A stretch of 64,000 bases of DNA from Hoeflea sp. (GCA_019084245.1 JAHRFE010000036.1:62001-126000); one strand, 5' to 3'. Shown: positions 9,584 to 21,024, counted from the stretch's first letter. The notes: generated by a model from the letters alone, not told the origin. Program-made: numbers and translations.

Positions 9584-10171
9584 TCAGAGCATGTCCAGAT
9601 TGATGCCGACGGTGATCGCGCCGATCGGCTCGCCGGTTTCAGGATCGGAGATGGTGAGACTGGCCTGCGACTGCAGCGCTTGCGTCGACTCATCGGTCTC
9701 GACGCCATCGACATAGACCACATCGGGACCGACACTGAAGGTCTGCTGCCATTTGGCTTCATCGCCCTGCCAGTAATCGGAGGTCACTTCGCTCTGGCCG
9801 ACATTGAGCCCCTTGTTGTCCATCACGAACATTTCCGTGATCATGCCCTGGCTCGCGTCCTGCTTTTCGGCGAGGAATTTCGAAAGCTCCCGTCCAAGCA
9901 GATCATCGACCAGCGACCTGTTGGCGGTGGTCACCTCGGCGCGCCATGCGAGGTCGAGCTTGTCGATGTCGGCCTGGGTCAGATCGGCATGCTTGGCGTT
10001 CTGCTCCTTGATGGCGTTGATGACGATTGGATCGTTGAGCCAGGGCTGGATGGAGCTGCTGACAAACTCCTTGATCGGCGCCACATGGGCGTCCTGCGCC
10101 ATGGCGGTCATGGGTGCGAACGCTGCCGCAGCGGCGATCAGGAAAGTCGAAATGGAATGCTTGATGTTCAT
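9584..10171 (-). CDS. Secreted Cache/PDC-like sensor protein
   Basis: A protein of 195 residues with a signal peptide (MNIKHSISTF then a hydrophobic run ending AMAQ-DA) and no other membrane segment. The mature part resembles a single Cache/PDC ligand-binding domain: long N-terminal helices, then MFVMDNKGLNVGQS, SDYWQGDE, and a final DPETGEPIGAITVGINL strand pair. GAGGAG lies nine bases before the chosen ATG. It follows a chemoreceptor gene by 69 bases on the same strand, so it may be a soluble periplasmic partner delivering a ligand signal. That role is inferred. Confidence 0.65.
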   Translation of the reverse strand: MNIKHSISTFLIAAAAAFAPMTAMAQDAHVAPIKEFVSSSIQPWLNDPIVINAIKEQNAKHADLTQADIDKLDLAWRAEVTTANRSLVDDLLGRELSKFLAEKQDASQGMITEMFVMDNKGLNVGQSEVTSDYWQGDEAKWQQTFSVGPDVVYVDGVETDESTQALQSQASLTISDPETGEPIGAITVGINLDML

Positions 10172-10240
10172 TGGGGATTCTCCTCGGTTTTGAGCTGGAT
10201 CGCGAACGGTCGGGACCGTTGCTTGGTGTGGCATGCAGAC

Positions 10241-12142
10241 TTAGAATTCTTCCCAGGTGTCGGCGCTCTGAGCCAGCGCCGCATTGCCCTGGGTCCGGTA
10301 TTGGGGTGTTGCGGCAACCTGCCGCGCCGGAGCCGCAGCAGCGGCGGGAGACGGGGTCGCGCGGACATGCCCCGCCGAACCGGTCAGCTTGAAGGACCTG
10401 ACGACATCGGCCAACCGCTCGCATTCGCCGGCCAGTTTCTGCGACGACATATTGCTGTCCTGCACCATGGCCGCGTTCTTCTGGGTCATGGTGTCCATCT
10501 CGTTGATCGCGGTGTTGATCTGCGACAGGCCGGTGGCCTGTTCACGCGCAGCCGTCGAGATGGCGCCGATCTTCTGGGCGACTTCGCTGATCTGCCTTTC
10601 AATCTGCTCCATGGAAGTCCCGGTCTTGTTGACCAGTTCAACGCCGCTGCTGACCTGGGCGCCGCTTTCTTCAATCAGGCTCTTGATTTCCTTGGCAGCG
10701 TTCGCGGACCGGCCGGCGAGATCGCGGACTTCCTGGGCCACCACGGCAAAGCCCTTGCCGGCTTCTCCGGCCCGCGCCGCCTCGACCCCGGCATTGAGCG
10801 CCAGCAGGTTGGTCTGGAAAGCGATATCGTCAATCACCTTGAGGATCTGGGCGATACGGGACGAGGACTCCTCGATCCGGCTCATCGCGGTGATTGCCGA
10901 CCGCACGATCTCCGAGGAGGATGTGGCCGCATCGCGGGTTGAGCCGACCAGATCGCCAGCCTCGGTGGCCTGTACGGAGGAAGCCTTGACCGTCGCGGTA
11001 ATTTCGTCAAGCGCCGCAGCTGTTTGTTCCAGCGCCGCAGCCTGCTGTTCGGTCCTGCGTGCAAGTTCGTCGGTGGAACCGCCCAGGCTGTCGGACGCCT
11101 GGCGGACGGCCTGTTGCGCGCTGTCGATGGTTCCGACAGTGGATTCGAGAGCTGAAAGCGCGCGATTGAAATTCTCCTGCAGAGCTGCGAATTCACCGCC
11201 AAGGTCGGGAACCCGCGCGGTCAGATCACCAGAGGCGAGTCTTTCAAGCGCAGTGCCCAATTCTTCAACGACCCTGCGCTGCGCCTTCGCGGAGCGCTCG
11301 GTTTCGCTCATGTTTGCCTGGCGTTCGACATCCAGTTGCTCGCGCTGCCGGGCCATCTCTGCGTCGGAGTCCAGTTTCATCCGGGACGCAGTGCAAAATT
11401 CCGTAAGCGCGCGCGCCACGACGCCGATTTCATCGCCCTTGTCGGCGTGCGGGATCGGTCCGGTGATGTCGCCTGCCTGCAGCGCACCAATGCGATGATT
11501 GACCTCGGCAAGGGGCCTGCCGACAAACCTGCGCATGGCAAACAACAGCATGGCGACCGATACGATCAGTACGGCAATCTGCGAAGCCATCGCCTTCAGG
11601 GCAAAGTCGCGGGCCGACATGGCAATGTCCGCGGTCGACCAGATCGTCTTGATCTGTCCCGTCGAAGCACCGTCCTTGTCCACGGGCAGCGGCGCGGCGA
11701 TGACAACGGCATCTGTGGTTTGCAGGAAGGACGGCTCGGTCAATTCACCCGGATTGGCCGAAAGCGCCTCCGTGAGTGCTGCATCAGGCGTTTCCGAGCG
11801 GGTCCATAGATCGACCTGGTCGCCGGCCTGGTTGAAGGCGGCAAATCCGGTCAAGGCGAGTTTCGGATCGTCCTGGAAAATTTGGTATGCCGACCGGATG
11901 GCTTCGGTCTTGCCCCATTTCACCCCGCCTGCGGCCTGGGCGCCGATCTGGGCGGTGTCTTTCAGCCAATTGCGCTCGGCCATTTCCATCTGGCTAGCGC
12001 CCGACATCTTTGAAATGGCGAAACTGGTCACTGCAAGTCCGAGCAGGTTGACCATGACAACAGTGATAGCGATTTTTTGTGTAATGCTTCGTGTTGAACC
12101 CTTGGCTTGTTCAGCCGGGTCTTTTTTGGAAAGCAGCCCCAT
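10241..12142 (-). CDS. Methyl-accepting chemotaxis protein with WEEF C-terminus
   Basis: Chemoreceptor of about 633 residues. One membrane helix lies near residues 25-45, a periplasmic sensor of about 140 residues follows, then a second helix near 185-205 and HAMP segments. The cytoplasmic signalling coiled coil contains the hairpin tip [20 protein letters not shown]. The protein ends in DTWEEF, matching the C-terminal pentapeptide tether that binds CheR methyltransferase in alphaproteobacteria. AAGGGG precedes the ATG. No che genes are nearby, so it must feed a pathway encoded elsewhere. Probably co-transcribed with the Cache-like protein downstream. Confidence 0.92.
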   Translation of the reverse strand: MGLLSKKDPAEQAKGSTRSITQKIAITVVMVNLLGLAVTSFAISKMSGASQMEMAERNWLKDTAQIGAQAAGGVKWGKTEAIRSAYQIFQDDPKLALTGFAAFNQAGDQVDLWTRSETPDAALTEALSANPGELTEPSFLQTTDAVVIAAPLPVDKDGASTGQIKTIWSTADIAMSARDFALKAMASQIAVLIVSVAMLLFAMRRFVGRPLAEVNHRIGALQAGDITGPIPHADKGDEIGVVARALTEFCTASRMKLDSDAEMARQREQLDVERQANMSETERSAKAQRRVVEELGTALERLASGDLTARVPDLGGEFAALQENFNRALSALESTVGTIDSAQQAVRQASDSLGGSTDELARRTEQQAAALEQTAAALDEITATVKASSVQATEAGDLVGSTRDAATSSSEIVRSAITAMSRIEESSSRIAQILKVIDDIAFQTNLLALNAGVEAARAGEAGKGFAVVAQEVRDLAGRSANAAKEIKSLIEESGAQVSSGVELVNKTGTSMEQIERQISEVAQKIGAISTAAREQATGLSQINTAINEMDTMTQKNAAMVQDSNMSSQKLAGECERLADVVRSFKLTGSAGHVRATPSPAAAAAPARQVAATPQYRTQGNAALAQSADTWEEF

Positions 12143-12482
12143 GTACACCCCTTGACAATTGCATCAGCCACCTCCCCTTGAGTGCAATCATTGCGGGCCC
12201 ACCGGCATCATGCCGGATATTTGGCTACCTCTTCGTACCGGCGACTATGAGCTTTCTTTGGTTTAGTATCCCTTAATATTTAGGGGGTGAAAAATGACCT
12301 ACTGCACGAAAATTCGGCAAGGCGTCCCAAATCGGGGCATACCGGTGCTTCCCGGTCGGTCGAATTGCGTCTGGCCGACCCGCGTTCCCTCAATGGATTC
12401 CCGCGTGGTTGTTTGTGACAATCGACATCAGTATGGAGTCTGAGGTTAGCAACGAATGTTCCGCCACAGGCAGGAGGCGCAA
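12143..12482. other. Intergenic region with divergent promoters, no gene seen
   Basis: This 340-base interval separates the chemoreceptor from a small plus-strand gene. It holds an AT-rich patch (CCCTTAATATTTAGGG, an imperfect palindrome) and a small CCGGCATCATGCCGG stem. A TTGTGA box about 70 bases before the small gene could be a -35 element. No convincing coding frame or RNA gene was recognised. Confidence 0.4.
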
Positions 12483-12740
12483 ATGCCAGACAAGAAGAAG
12501 ATCAAGAAGGTCTACGACACGTTGATCGAAGGCGCCTATGCGGGCCTCTCGGACACCGCGTTGCATGATTATGTCTTCGAGCACTGTCCCAAGGCAACAA
12601 GCAAACGACTGGTGCGCGCATCCTTGCTGGCGCTGAGCGACCCCAAGGTTCAGGATCGCAATGTCCTCAACGTCATCTACGCGCTGGCCATCAAGCACCG
12701 GCTTGATGGTGGCCCGGACTCGGATGGCGACGAGGATTGA
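12483..12740 (+). CDS. Small conserved hypothetical protein
   Basis: An 85-residue, strongly charged protein: a lysine-rich start (MPDKKKIKKVYDTLIEG), a central helical region with LSDTALHDYVFEHCPKATSK, and an acidic tail (GGPDSDGDED). AGGAGG lies six bases before the ATG, better than the ATG nine codons upstream. No membrane segment or known domain was recognised. Convergent with phnN, eight bases apart. The good ribosome site and balanced composition suggest a real gene of unknown function. Confidence 0.6.
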   Translation: MPDKKKIKKVYDTLIEGAYAGLSDTALHDYVFEHCPKATSKRLVRASLLALSDPKVQDRNVLNVIYALAIKHRLDGGPDSDGDED

Positions 12741-12748
12741 AGGTTTTT

Positions 12749-13354
12749 TCAGCCAACCTGCCGAGCAACCGACTGGCGTATGTAATTGATCAGTGCCGAG
12801 CGCGCTGTCTCGACCGGGCCGGAATTGTCGATGACGAGTTCGGGCTCGAACTGGGCGGCCAGTGCCGCCGCGCGGATGAGCCGGGCCTCGATCTCGGCCG
12901 CGCTCTCCCTGCCGCGGGCCTGTAGTCTCTGGGCCAAAGTGCCTGGATCGACCTTGATTTCCACCGCCACCGCGCTTGGAAAGACCTGGCGAATAACGCC
13001 CCATGCCCCTCTTGATCCATTGACCACGGCGACCTTGCCCGCCGCAAGATGTGCCTTGATACCGCGCGGCAAGCCGTAGCGCAGCCCGTTCGCAGCCCAG
13101 GTCAGCGCAAACCGGCCGTCGTCGATGGCTGCGTCGAACTCCGCCTCCGACATCGCGATATGATCTTCACTGCCCGCATCCGCGGACCGCGTGATCACGC
13201 GCTGGACGAAGAGTACATCCGAAGATGCGGCAAATTCGCTGCGCGCGCCGGATATCAGCGTGTCCTTGCCGGACCCGCTCGGCCCGAGCAGCACGATGAG
13301 CCGCCCGGGAACCGTTTCGACCGCGTCCGGGATTTCCGTCGCCTCGGGCATCAC
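12749..13354 (-). CDS. phnN: Ribose 1,5-bisphosphokinase
   Basis: Guanylate-kinase-fold enzyme of 201 residues with P-loop GPSGSGKDT at about residues 24-32 and an RVITR segment. PhnN phosphorylates ribose 1,5-bisphosphate to PRPP, the last step in recycling the ribose left by C-P lyase. Last gene of the phnC operon. Its GTG overlaps the phnM stop (GTGA), and an ATG follows immediately. Confidence 0.92.
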   Translation of the reverse strand: MMPEATEIPDAVETVPGRLIVLLGPSGSGKDTLISGARSEFAASSDVLFVQRVITRSADAGSEDHIAMSEAEFDAAIDDGRFALTWAANGLRYGLPRGIKAHLAAGKVAVVNGSRGAWGVIRQVFPSAVAVEIKVDPGTLAQRLQARGRESAAEIEARLIRAAALAAQFEPELVIDNSGPVETARSALINYIRQSVARQVG

Positions 13355-14490
13355 GCCACCCGTTGGCCTTGCCGCCAGACCTCGCGAACGACCGGAATCC
13401 CGCTGTCGCGGCGCACCCGCACCAGATCCGCCCGCTTGCCTGTCGTCAGGCTGCCGCGATCATCAAGCCCAACCGTCTTCGCCGGCGTTGACGTCACCAG
13501 CCGGATGGCCGTCGCCAGATCGAGTTCGTCGATCTCGTCGGCGAGCACGAACGGCGCCTGGATCAGGCTGAACGGAACATAATCAGACGACAGCACATCC
13601 AGGACCCCGGCCCGGGCAAGATCGGCCGCTGCAATATTGCCGGAATGCGACCCGCCCCGCACCACGTTGGGGGCGCCCATCAGCACGCTCATGCCCGCCT
13701 TGTGCGACGCCTGCGCCGCCTCGATGCTGGTCGGGAACTCCGCCAGCCTGACGCCGAACCCGACGGCTTCGGCGACATGATCAAGCGTCGCGTCGTCGTG
13801 GCTGGCGACAGTGATCCCGCGCTCGGCGCAGGCGCTCGCCAGCACCTTGCGGTGCGCATCGGAGTAGCGTGCCGAAGCATCCTGCCGCCGCTGCACGAAA
13901 TGCGCGAAGGCTTCATCCGAAAGACCGCGCTTGGTCTTATAATAGAGCGTGTACTGCTCCATGGTCTGGAACTGGCGCTGGCCGGGCGCATGGTCCATCA
14001 GCGAGGCAAGCCGGACCTGGCCATCGGTCGCAAAATCGGCGAAATGCTCCAGCACGTCAGAAGCTGACACTTCACAGCGCAGATGAATCAGGTGATCGGC
14101 GCGCAACCGGTTTTCCGACCGCGCCTCGGCAAGCGCATCGGCGATGGCGCGCATTTCGCCCATCTTGAACCCGTCATCCTCGTCCGAGCCAAGCCGCAGG
14201 CAGTCAAACACGGTGGTGATCCCGGACGAGGCGATCTGGGCGTCGTGCGATTGAATCGCGGAAATGGCGTTCCAGCGCACGCCGGGACGCGGCGAATAAT
14301 GCGATTCAAGATGATCGGTGTGCAGTTCCACCAGGCCGGGAAGGATATAGTCGCCATCCATGTCCACGCCGCTGGCCGACTTGCCTTCGTCGATCTCGGC
14401 AATGACGCCGTCCCTGACGACAAGGCTGCCGGAGAGAATCCGGTCCTCAAGCACGAGGCGGGCATTGGTCAAAATCATTTCGGTGGTCAT
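13351..14490 (-). CDS. phnM: Alpha-D-ribose 1-methylphosphonate 5-triphosphate diphosphatase
   Basis: Amidohydrolase-superfamily enzyme of 379 residues that removes pyrophosphate from ribose 1-methylphosphonate 5-triphosphate before C-P cleavage. The metal-binding HTDHLE motif follows GLVELHTD near residue 55. Further features are SHDDAT in the barrel, the VRGGSHSGN segment, and DVLSSDYVPF near the C-terminus. It is separated from phnG-L but belongs to the same pathway. It follows the 2H phosphoesterase gene directly and overlaps phnN. Confidence 0.94.
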   Translation of the reverse strand: MTTEMILTNARLVLEDRILSGSLVVRDGVIAEIDEGKSASGVDMDGDYILPGLVELHTDHLESHYSPRPGVRWNAISAIQSHDAQIASSGITTVFDCLRLGSDEDDGFKMGEMRAIADALAEARSENRLRADHLIHLRCEVSASDVLEHFADFATDGQVRLASLMDHAPGQRQFQTMEQYTLYYKTKRGLSDEAFAHFVQRRQDASARYSDAHRKVLASACAERGITVASHDDATLDHVAEAVGFGVRLAEFPTSIEAAQASHKAGMSVLMGAPNVVRGGSHSGNIAAADLARAGVLDVLSSDYVPFSLIQAPFVLADEIDELDLATAIRLVTSTPAKTVGLDDRGSLTTGKRADLVRVRRDSGIPVVREVWRQGQRVA

Positions 14491-15198
14491 TCAGGCAGTC
14501 TTTCTGTGCAAGCCATGCGCCAAGGGCGTCCGGCTGTGGATTTCAAAGGGGGCACCGGGTTCGGGTTCGACGAACAGCGTCAGCGCATCGATCGAAAATT
14601 CCTGTTCCGTCACCGGGGCAAAATGCTGTCGGGCGGCGATTAGAACCCGTTCCCGATCCTTGTCCGGCACCCGGCTTGTCAGTGTCATGTGGAAGCGGAA
14701 GCAGTCAAACACGTAAGGATAGCCCCAGCGCATCAGATTGCGCAATTCGGCCAGCGAGAGCTGCTCGGGATTGCGCCGCTCGATTTCACTTTCCGTCAGT
14801 TCTGCCCGGCAGCCGTCAAAGGCGCCGACCACCTCACTGGCAAAGCCATTGAGTTCGTTCACATCGCCATAAGGCAGGAGCGCCACGAAACTATCAATGG
14901 AACCGACCTTTACACCCTCGATCACGAAGCGCGATCGGCCGGCGCAGAACTTTTCCATGGCCTGGACCAGGTCGCGATCGCTCAACCCCTCGGCAAGCCT
15001 GAACGGAGCCTTCAGCGTTGCGTGAAAACCGTAGCGCCGCGCCGGTCCGGTGATCCCTGCCAGTTCATCGGCGCCCAACCCATCGAAATCCGGCTGCTGC
15101 ACAGCCTTGCCCGTGGCGGCGTCGCGGCCGATCCATCTGGCGGCCAGTTCCGCCAGGGGCGATGCGGGCTCGGGAGCAAAGTAGATCGCGTATCTCAT
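14491..15198 (-). CDS. 2H phosphoesterase of phosphonate operon (DUF1045)
   Basis: A protein of 235 residues with both catalytic H-x-T motifs of the 2H phosphoesterase superfamily: GFHATLKAP near residue 50 and FHMTLTSRV near residue 160. The DUF1045 family is found in phn operons lacking phnP. No phnP-like gene is visible here, so the likely role is opening the 5-phosphoribosyl 1,2-cyclic phosphate produced by C-P lyase, giving a product PhnN can use. I recall the name RcsP for such enzymes but am not certain. The ATG overlaps the stop of the upstream permease gene (ATGA). Confidence 0.8.
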   Translation of the reverse strand: MRYAIYFAPEPASPLAELAARWIGRDAATGKAVQQPDFDGLGADELAGITGPARRYGFHATLKAPFRLAEGLSDRDLVQAMEKFCAGRSRFVIEGVKVGSIDSFVALLPYGDVNELNGFASEVVGAFDGCRAELTESEIERRNPEQLSLAELRNLMRWGYPYVFDCFRFHMTLTSRVPDKDRERVLIAARQHFAPVTEQEFSIDALTLFVEPEPGAPFEIHSRTPLAHGLHRKTA

Positions 15199-16544
15199 GG
15201 GTGTCCCGTTCGTCCGATCAGGCGGGATCTCAGCCAGCCCGACAGCGTGTCCATCGCCATCACCATCAGGATGATCAGGATGATGTAATAGCTCACCTCT
15301 TCCCAATCCTTCTGGGTGGAAATGGCCTGCGTCAGCAACAGCCCGATGCCGCCGCCAACGATCGCGCCGATGACTGTGGCAGAGCGGGTGTTTGATTCGA
15401 AATAATACAGAACCTGGCTCAGAAACACAGGCGTGACCTGCGGAATGACACCGAAGCGGGCCTGCTGGATGCGCGATGCGCCGGTCGATTGCACGCCTTC
15501 GACCTGCTTGTTGTCAATGTTTTCGAGGGCTTCGGAGAAGGTCTTGCCGAAGGTGCCGGTGTCGGTGAGAAGAATGGCGAGCGCGCCCGTCATCGGCCCA
15601 GGCCCGAAGGCGCGCGACAGGATGATGGTCCAGATCAGTCCGTCAACGCCGCGCAGGAAATCGAAGACGCGGCGAAGCGTGAACAGAATGGGCCGCGACG
15701 GCGAGAAATTCGTGGCGGCAAAGAACGCCAGCGGCAGGGCGATCATGGCGGCGCCCATGGTGCCGAGAAACGCCATCAAAACGGTCTCGAACAACGCCCA
15801 GGCCACATCGCCGTGCCGCCACATGGCATTGGTCCAGAAACCATGAACCATGGCCGAGATATTTGAGCGGCTGGAGTCCACGCGCTCTCCAACAGTGGCG
15901 AGCTGAACGAGCTCGACGAAGGACTTGCCGTAGAACGGGCTGTCGAGCGTGAAGAAGAACAGCTCCCACCCGGCCTGATACTTGAACACTTCCGTACGGT
16001 TACGGGTATAGCTGAAGCGGCCTTGCGGAGTCGTCACCGCCACACGCGTGTCCGATGCATTGATCCAGTCCGGAATTCCGCCGTCGGGCAGCACCAGTCG
16101 CAGCTTGCCGGCCTGGGGCGAAATGTCGACCACGCCGTAGCCGGGGAATATATAGCGCGCGCCGTCGTCATCGAAGATCACTTCATGGCCCTTGTCCAGA
16201 TCGATGCGCGTCACGCCGTCGGCCATGGTCACCCACTCGGGCATCATGCCTTCAGGATAGGTTCCCTTGGTCTCGCCTTCGATGGCAATCGACACGGAGC
16301 CATCGCGGTTGTCGCGCGTGACATGGGTCTTGTGGGACCAGAAGTCGGACACCAGGATGGCGGCATTGTCGAGCCGTGCCCGCGATGCGATTCCCGGGAT
16401 GTCAAAGGCAAAGAAGACGTAGACGAGATAGAGCAGGATCACCGTGGGCACGCCGAAAGCGACCATCTGCTTGCGGTTGAAGCCTTTGAGGACGGTTTGC
16501 TGCAGATCGGAGATGGCAAACGGCGCCGCGTCGATGGAGCTCAT
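15195..16544 (-). CDS. phnE2: Phosphonate ABC transporter permease PhnE, long form
   Basis: Permease of 449 residues, about 150 longer than its partner. A membrane helix near residues 29-50 is followed by about 170 hydrophilic, beta-rich residues before the second hydrophobic region. The C-terminal half holds the usual permease core with GVDGLIWTIILSRAFGPGP and the coupling-loop region VEGVQSTGASRIQQARFGVIP. Long second permeases of this type occur in rhizobial phosphonate/phosphate systems (PhoT-like). One base separates it from the upstream phnE. Confidence 0.9.
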   Translation of the reverse strand: MSSIDAAPFAISDLQQTVLKGFNRKQMVAFGVPTVILLYLVYVFFAFDIPGIASRARLDNAAILVSDFWSHKTHVTRDNRDGSVSIAIEGETKGTYPEGMMPEWVTMADGVTRIDLDKGHEVIFDDDGARYIFPGYGVVDISPQAGKLRLVLPDGGIPDWINASDTRVAVTTPQGRFSYTRNRTEVFKYQAGWELFFFTLDSPFYGKSFVELVQLATVGERVDSSRSNISAMVHGFWTNAMWRHGDVAWALFETVLMAFLGTMGAAMIALPLAFFAATNFSPSRPILFTLRRVFDFLRGVDGLIWTIILSRAFGPGPMTGALAILLTDTGTFGKTFSEALENIDNKQVEGVQSTGASRIQQARFGVIPQVTPVFLSQVLYYFESNTRSATVIGAIVGGGIGLLLTQAISTQKDWEEVSYYIILIILMVMAMDTLSGWLRSRLIGRTGHP

Positions 16545-16545
16545 G

Positions 16546-17418
16546 TCAGTGTCCCTTGACCATGCGGTTGCGGTAATGGCTCGACAACTGGTCGAAGAAC
16601 ACGATGGTCACGAACAGCAGGATGAAGATCGCCACCACCTGATCATACTTGCCCTGCCCCCATTGCATGGCGAGCCTTAGGTCATGACCGATACCGCCGG
16701 ACCCGACAAAGCCGAGAATGGCGGACGCCCGGATGTTGATCTCGAAGCGCAGCAGCCCGTAGGAGAGCCAATTTGGCGCCACCTGCGGGATCACGCCGAG
16801 CCACATTTTCTGGATCCAGCTCGCGCCGACCGACGAAAGCCCCTCGACCGGCTTGAGGTCGACATTCTCAGACACTTCCGAGAACAGCTTGCCGAGCGCG
16901 CCGGCCGTGTGAAAGGCGATGGCGATCATCGCCGGCACAGGGCCGCCCCCGAGAATGAAAATCAGCACCAGGGCGATAACAATTTCCGGGATGGCGCGCA
17001 TACCGTCCATCATCCGGCGGAACACCGGGATCAGCCGCGGCCAGCGCGCCAACCCGCGGGTGGAAAGCAGCGCCAGCACGACGGCGAATATCGCACCGAT
17101 CAGCGTGGAGACGGCGGCAATGTTGATCGTCTCGATCAGCGACGGCAGGAACTCTGCCAGCAGCGCCGGGAGCAAGGCGGCCTTGGCAATCCCCTCAGCA
17201 AGCACTTCGGACGGGAAATCGAAGATCTGCGAGATGCCGTTCCAGAATCCGCCGGCATTGCGCGAATCGGCGAGGTGAAACCCCGAAACCATCATCGCAA
17301 TGAAGATGATCAGGAGAATTCCGCCATACATCTGTTTCTGGCGAGCCATGGCCAGATAATTGTCGCGGATGGCGATGGTGGCGGCCGCGCCGCCGTGGTT
17401 TGTCGCTAGATCGCTCAT
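16546..17418 (-). CDS. phnE: Phosphonate ABC transporter permease PhnE
   Basis: Inner-membrane permease of about 290 residues for phosphonate (or phosphate) import. It has around six hydrophobic segments and the coupling motif VEGLSSVGASWIQKMWLGVIP. The start MSDLATNHG has AAGGA nine bases upstream; a longer frame reads into the stem-loop region. It forms the heterodimeric pore with the long PhnE encoded next. A stem-loop in the phnD-phnE gap may lower its expression relative to the binding protein. Confidence 0.93.
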   Translation of the reverse strand: MSDLATNHGGAAATIAIRDNYLAMARQKQMYGGILLIIFIAMMVSGFHLADSRNAGGFWNGISQIFDFPSEVLAEGIAKAALLPALLAEFLPSLIETINIAAVSTLIGAIFAVVLALLSTRGLARWPRLIPVFRRMMDGMRAIPEIVIALVLIFILGGGPVPAMIAIAFHTAGALGKLFSEVSENVDLKPVEGLSSVGASWIQKMWLGVIPQVAPNWLSYGLLRFEINIRASAILGFVGSGGIGHDLRLAMQWGQGKYDQVVAIFILLFVTIVFFDQLSSHYRNRMVKGH

Positions 17419-17443
17419 CGGCGGGGATCCTTCCCGAAATGAA

Positions 17444-17469
17444 AGCGGGGAGCCGGATGGCTCCCCGCT
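17444..17469 (-). terminator. Intercistronic stem-loop between phnD and phnE
   Basis: Perfect 11-base arms (AGCGGGGAGCC / GGCTCCCCGCT) with a GGAT loop, followed on the minus strand by TTTCATTTC. Such stems after binding-protein genes often give partial termination or protect the 3' end, so that the binding protein is made in excess. Confidence 0.6.
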
Positions 17470-17485
17470 GTTACCTGGCAGGTAC

Positions 17486-18391
17486 TTAGTTGCTCTGAGC
17501 CTTGCGAACGGCGATGATCGACTCGTAGGCATCGTGGGTGATCGGGGTGAAGCCCGAGGTTTCGCCAGCAGCCATGTTGTAGGCGCACTGGGGATCCTTG
17601 CCGTGCAGTTCGCTCAGGAAAGTGACGACCTTCTGCTTGACGTCGTCCGGCAGAGCGCGGCGCAGAACGATCGGGCCTTCCGGGATCTCTTTCGACTTCC
17701 AGATCTCGACGAGGTCGTTCATGTCGATGATGCCCGAGTCCACGGCCTTGCGGAGCGCGCCGGAATTGTAGCCGTCTTCCCAGTTGCCCTGGCCATCGGC
17801 CCAGGTCACGCCGGCATCAACTTCGCCATTATTGACGGCGACGATGGTCTGCTCATGACCGCCGACGAACTTCACTTCGCTGAAATAGTCACCATTGTTC
17901 ATGGTGGCGCCGATTTCGGCTGGGATTTCAACGGACGGGATCAGGTAGCCCGAGGTCGAGTTCGGATCGCCGAAGGCAAAGACCTTGCCCTTCATGTCGG
18001 CCAGCGAGGTGATGTTCTTGTCCTTGCGGGCAAAGCCGATCGAGTGGTAGCCGACAGAACCGTCGACATTGGTCTTGACCAGCACGACGTCAACAGCTTC
18101 AGGATCGGTCAGATAGGCCTTGGCATAGGCCGAGGCGCCGAGCCATGCCATGTCGATGGTGCCGCCGAGCAGGCCCTGGATCACGCCGTCATAGTCGGCC
18201 GGGGTGAACAGCTTGGTCTCGACGCCCAGCAGCTCCTGGACATAGTTGCGGACGCATTCGTTGGAGGTCATGCGGTCCTGGGCGTTCTCGCCGCCGAGGA
18301 CGCCGATGCGGAATTCGGTGATGGCGTCCTGCGCGATTGCGCTGGTGGACAGAAGGGCTGCCGTGGCGGCCACGAGGATGGTCTTCAACAT
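17486..18391 (-). CDS. phnD: Phosphonate ABC transporter periplasmic binding protein
   Basis: Periplasmic substrate-binding protein of 301 residues with signal peptide MLKTILVAATAALLSTSAIAQ. The mature protein has the PhnD/phosphite-binding family layout: FRIGVLGGENAQDR, WLGASAYAKAY, and FGDPNSTSGYLIPS, whose Ser/Thr-rich loop binds the phosphonate group. Encoded after phnC and before the two permeases. Affinity (phosphonate, phosphate or phosphite) cannot be told from sequence alone. Confidence 0.94.
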   Translation of the reverse strand: MLKTILVAATAALLSTSAIAQDAITEFRIGVLGGENAQDRMTSNECVRNYVQELLGVETKLFTPADYDGVIQGLLGGTIDMAWLGASAYAKAYLTDPEAVDVVLVKTNVDGSVGYHSIGFARKDKNITSLADMKGKVFAFGDPNSTSGYLIPSVEIPAEIGATMNNGDYFSEVKFVGGHEQTIVAVNNGEVDAGVTWADGQGNWEDGYNSGALRKAVDSGIIDMNDLVEIWKSKEIPEGPIVLRRALPDDVKQKVVTFLSELHGKDPQCAYNMAAGETSGFTPITHDAYESIIAVRKAQSN

Positions 18392-18472
18392 AGTCTTGTC
18401 TCCGTACAGGGTTGACAGTGGGTAGGATAACTTTGGCGCCTCAGGCCGGAATGGTCCGAAGCAGGGATGGGT

Positions 18473-19321
18473 TCAGATCGACTCCAGCGCCACGCCGGAG
18501 GCGGTGACTTTCGCCTTGATGTCGGCGGGGCGACCGCGCACATGCAGGCTGGTCGAGGTCATGGATTCCGAGATTTCCTCGCCATCGGCGCCCGCACCGT
18601 AGATCGCGCGGACGGCCTCGGTGGTCAGTTCGTCCGGCTTGCCGTCGAAGACGACCTTGCCGGCCGCCATGCCGATGATGCGCTCGCAATAGCCGCGCGC
18701 GGTGTCGAGCGTGTGAAGGTTGGTCACCACGGTGATGCCTTCCTGCTCATTGATGTCTTTCAACGCATCCATGACGATCTGGGCATTGAGCGGGTCGAGC
18801 GATGCGATCGGCTCATCGGCGAGGATCAGCTTCGGCGACTGCATCAGCGCGCGCGCAATCGCCACCCGCTGCTGCTGGCCACCCGACAGCGCCTCGGCGC
18901 GCTTTGGCGCATTCTCGGCGACGCCGAGCCGTTCAAGGATTGCAATCGCCCGCAAGATGTCCTCGCGCGGAAACAGGTTGAACATGGTCGCAAACGTCGA
19001 GCGCATGTTCAGCGTGCCATGCAGCACGTTGGACACCACATCGAGCCGCGGAACCAGGTTGAACTGCTGGAAGATCATGGCGCAGTCACGCTGCCAGCTG
19101 CGCAACTCCCGTCCGGTCAGCGTCGAGACCGGACGTCCGTAATGGGAAATCACGCCGCCGCTCACGCCGGTGAGCCGGTTGATCATCCTCAAAAGTGTCG
19201 ACTTGCCTGCACCCGAGCGACCGATGATGCCGACCATCTGACCCTCCGGAATGGACAGCGACACCGAGTCAACGGCGATGTTGGTGCCAAAGCGGCGGGT
19301 CACATCGGTCAATTCAAGCAT
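18473..19321 (-). CDS. phnC: Phosphonate ABC transporter ATP-binding protein
   Basis: ABC ATPase of about 282 residues: Walker [13 protein letters not shown], signature [15 protein letters not shown], Walker [13 protein letters not shown]. The start [10 protein letters not shown] has AAGGGG upstream; the longer frame runs through the promoter and riboswitch region and is not real. First gene of the operon phnC-D-E-E-2H-M-N, with a Pho box about 75 bases upstream. Confidence 0.94.
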   Translation of the reverse strand: MLELTDVTRRFGTNIAVDSVSLSIPEGQMVGIIGRSGAGKSTLLRMINRLTGVSGGVISHYGRPVSTLTGRELRSWQRDCAMIFQQFNLVPRLDVVSNVLHGTLNMRSTFATMFNLFPREDILRAIAILERLGVAENAPKRAEALSGGQQQRVAIARALMQSPKLILADEPIASLDPLNAQIVMDALKDINEQEGITVVTNLHTLDTARGYCERIIGMAAGKVVFDGKPDELTTEAVRAIYGAGADGEEISESMTSTSLHVRGRPADIKAKVTASGVALESI

Positions 19322-19375
19322 AAGCAAATCCCCTTGGATCACGCCGGGTTTCGTGATGTTCGAGGATTGGACTAG

Positions 19376-21020
<1,645 letters not shown>

Positions 21021-21024
<4 letters not shown>

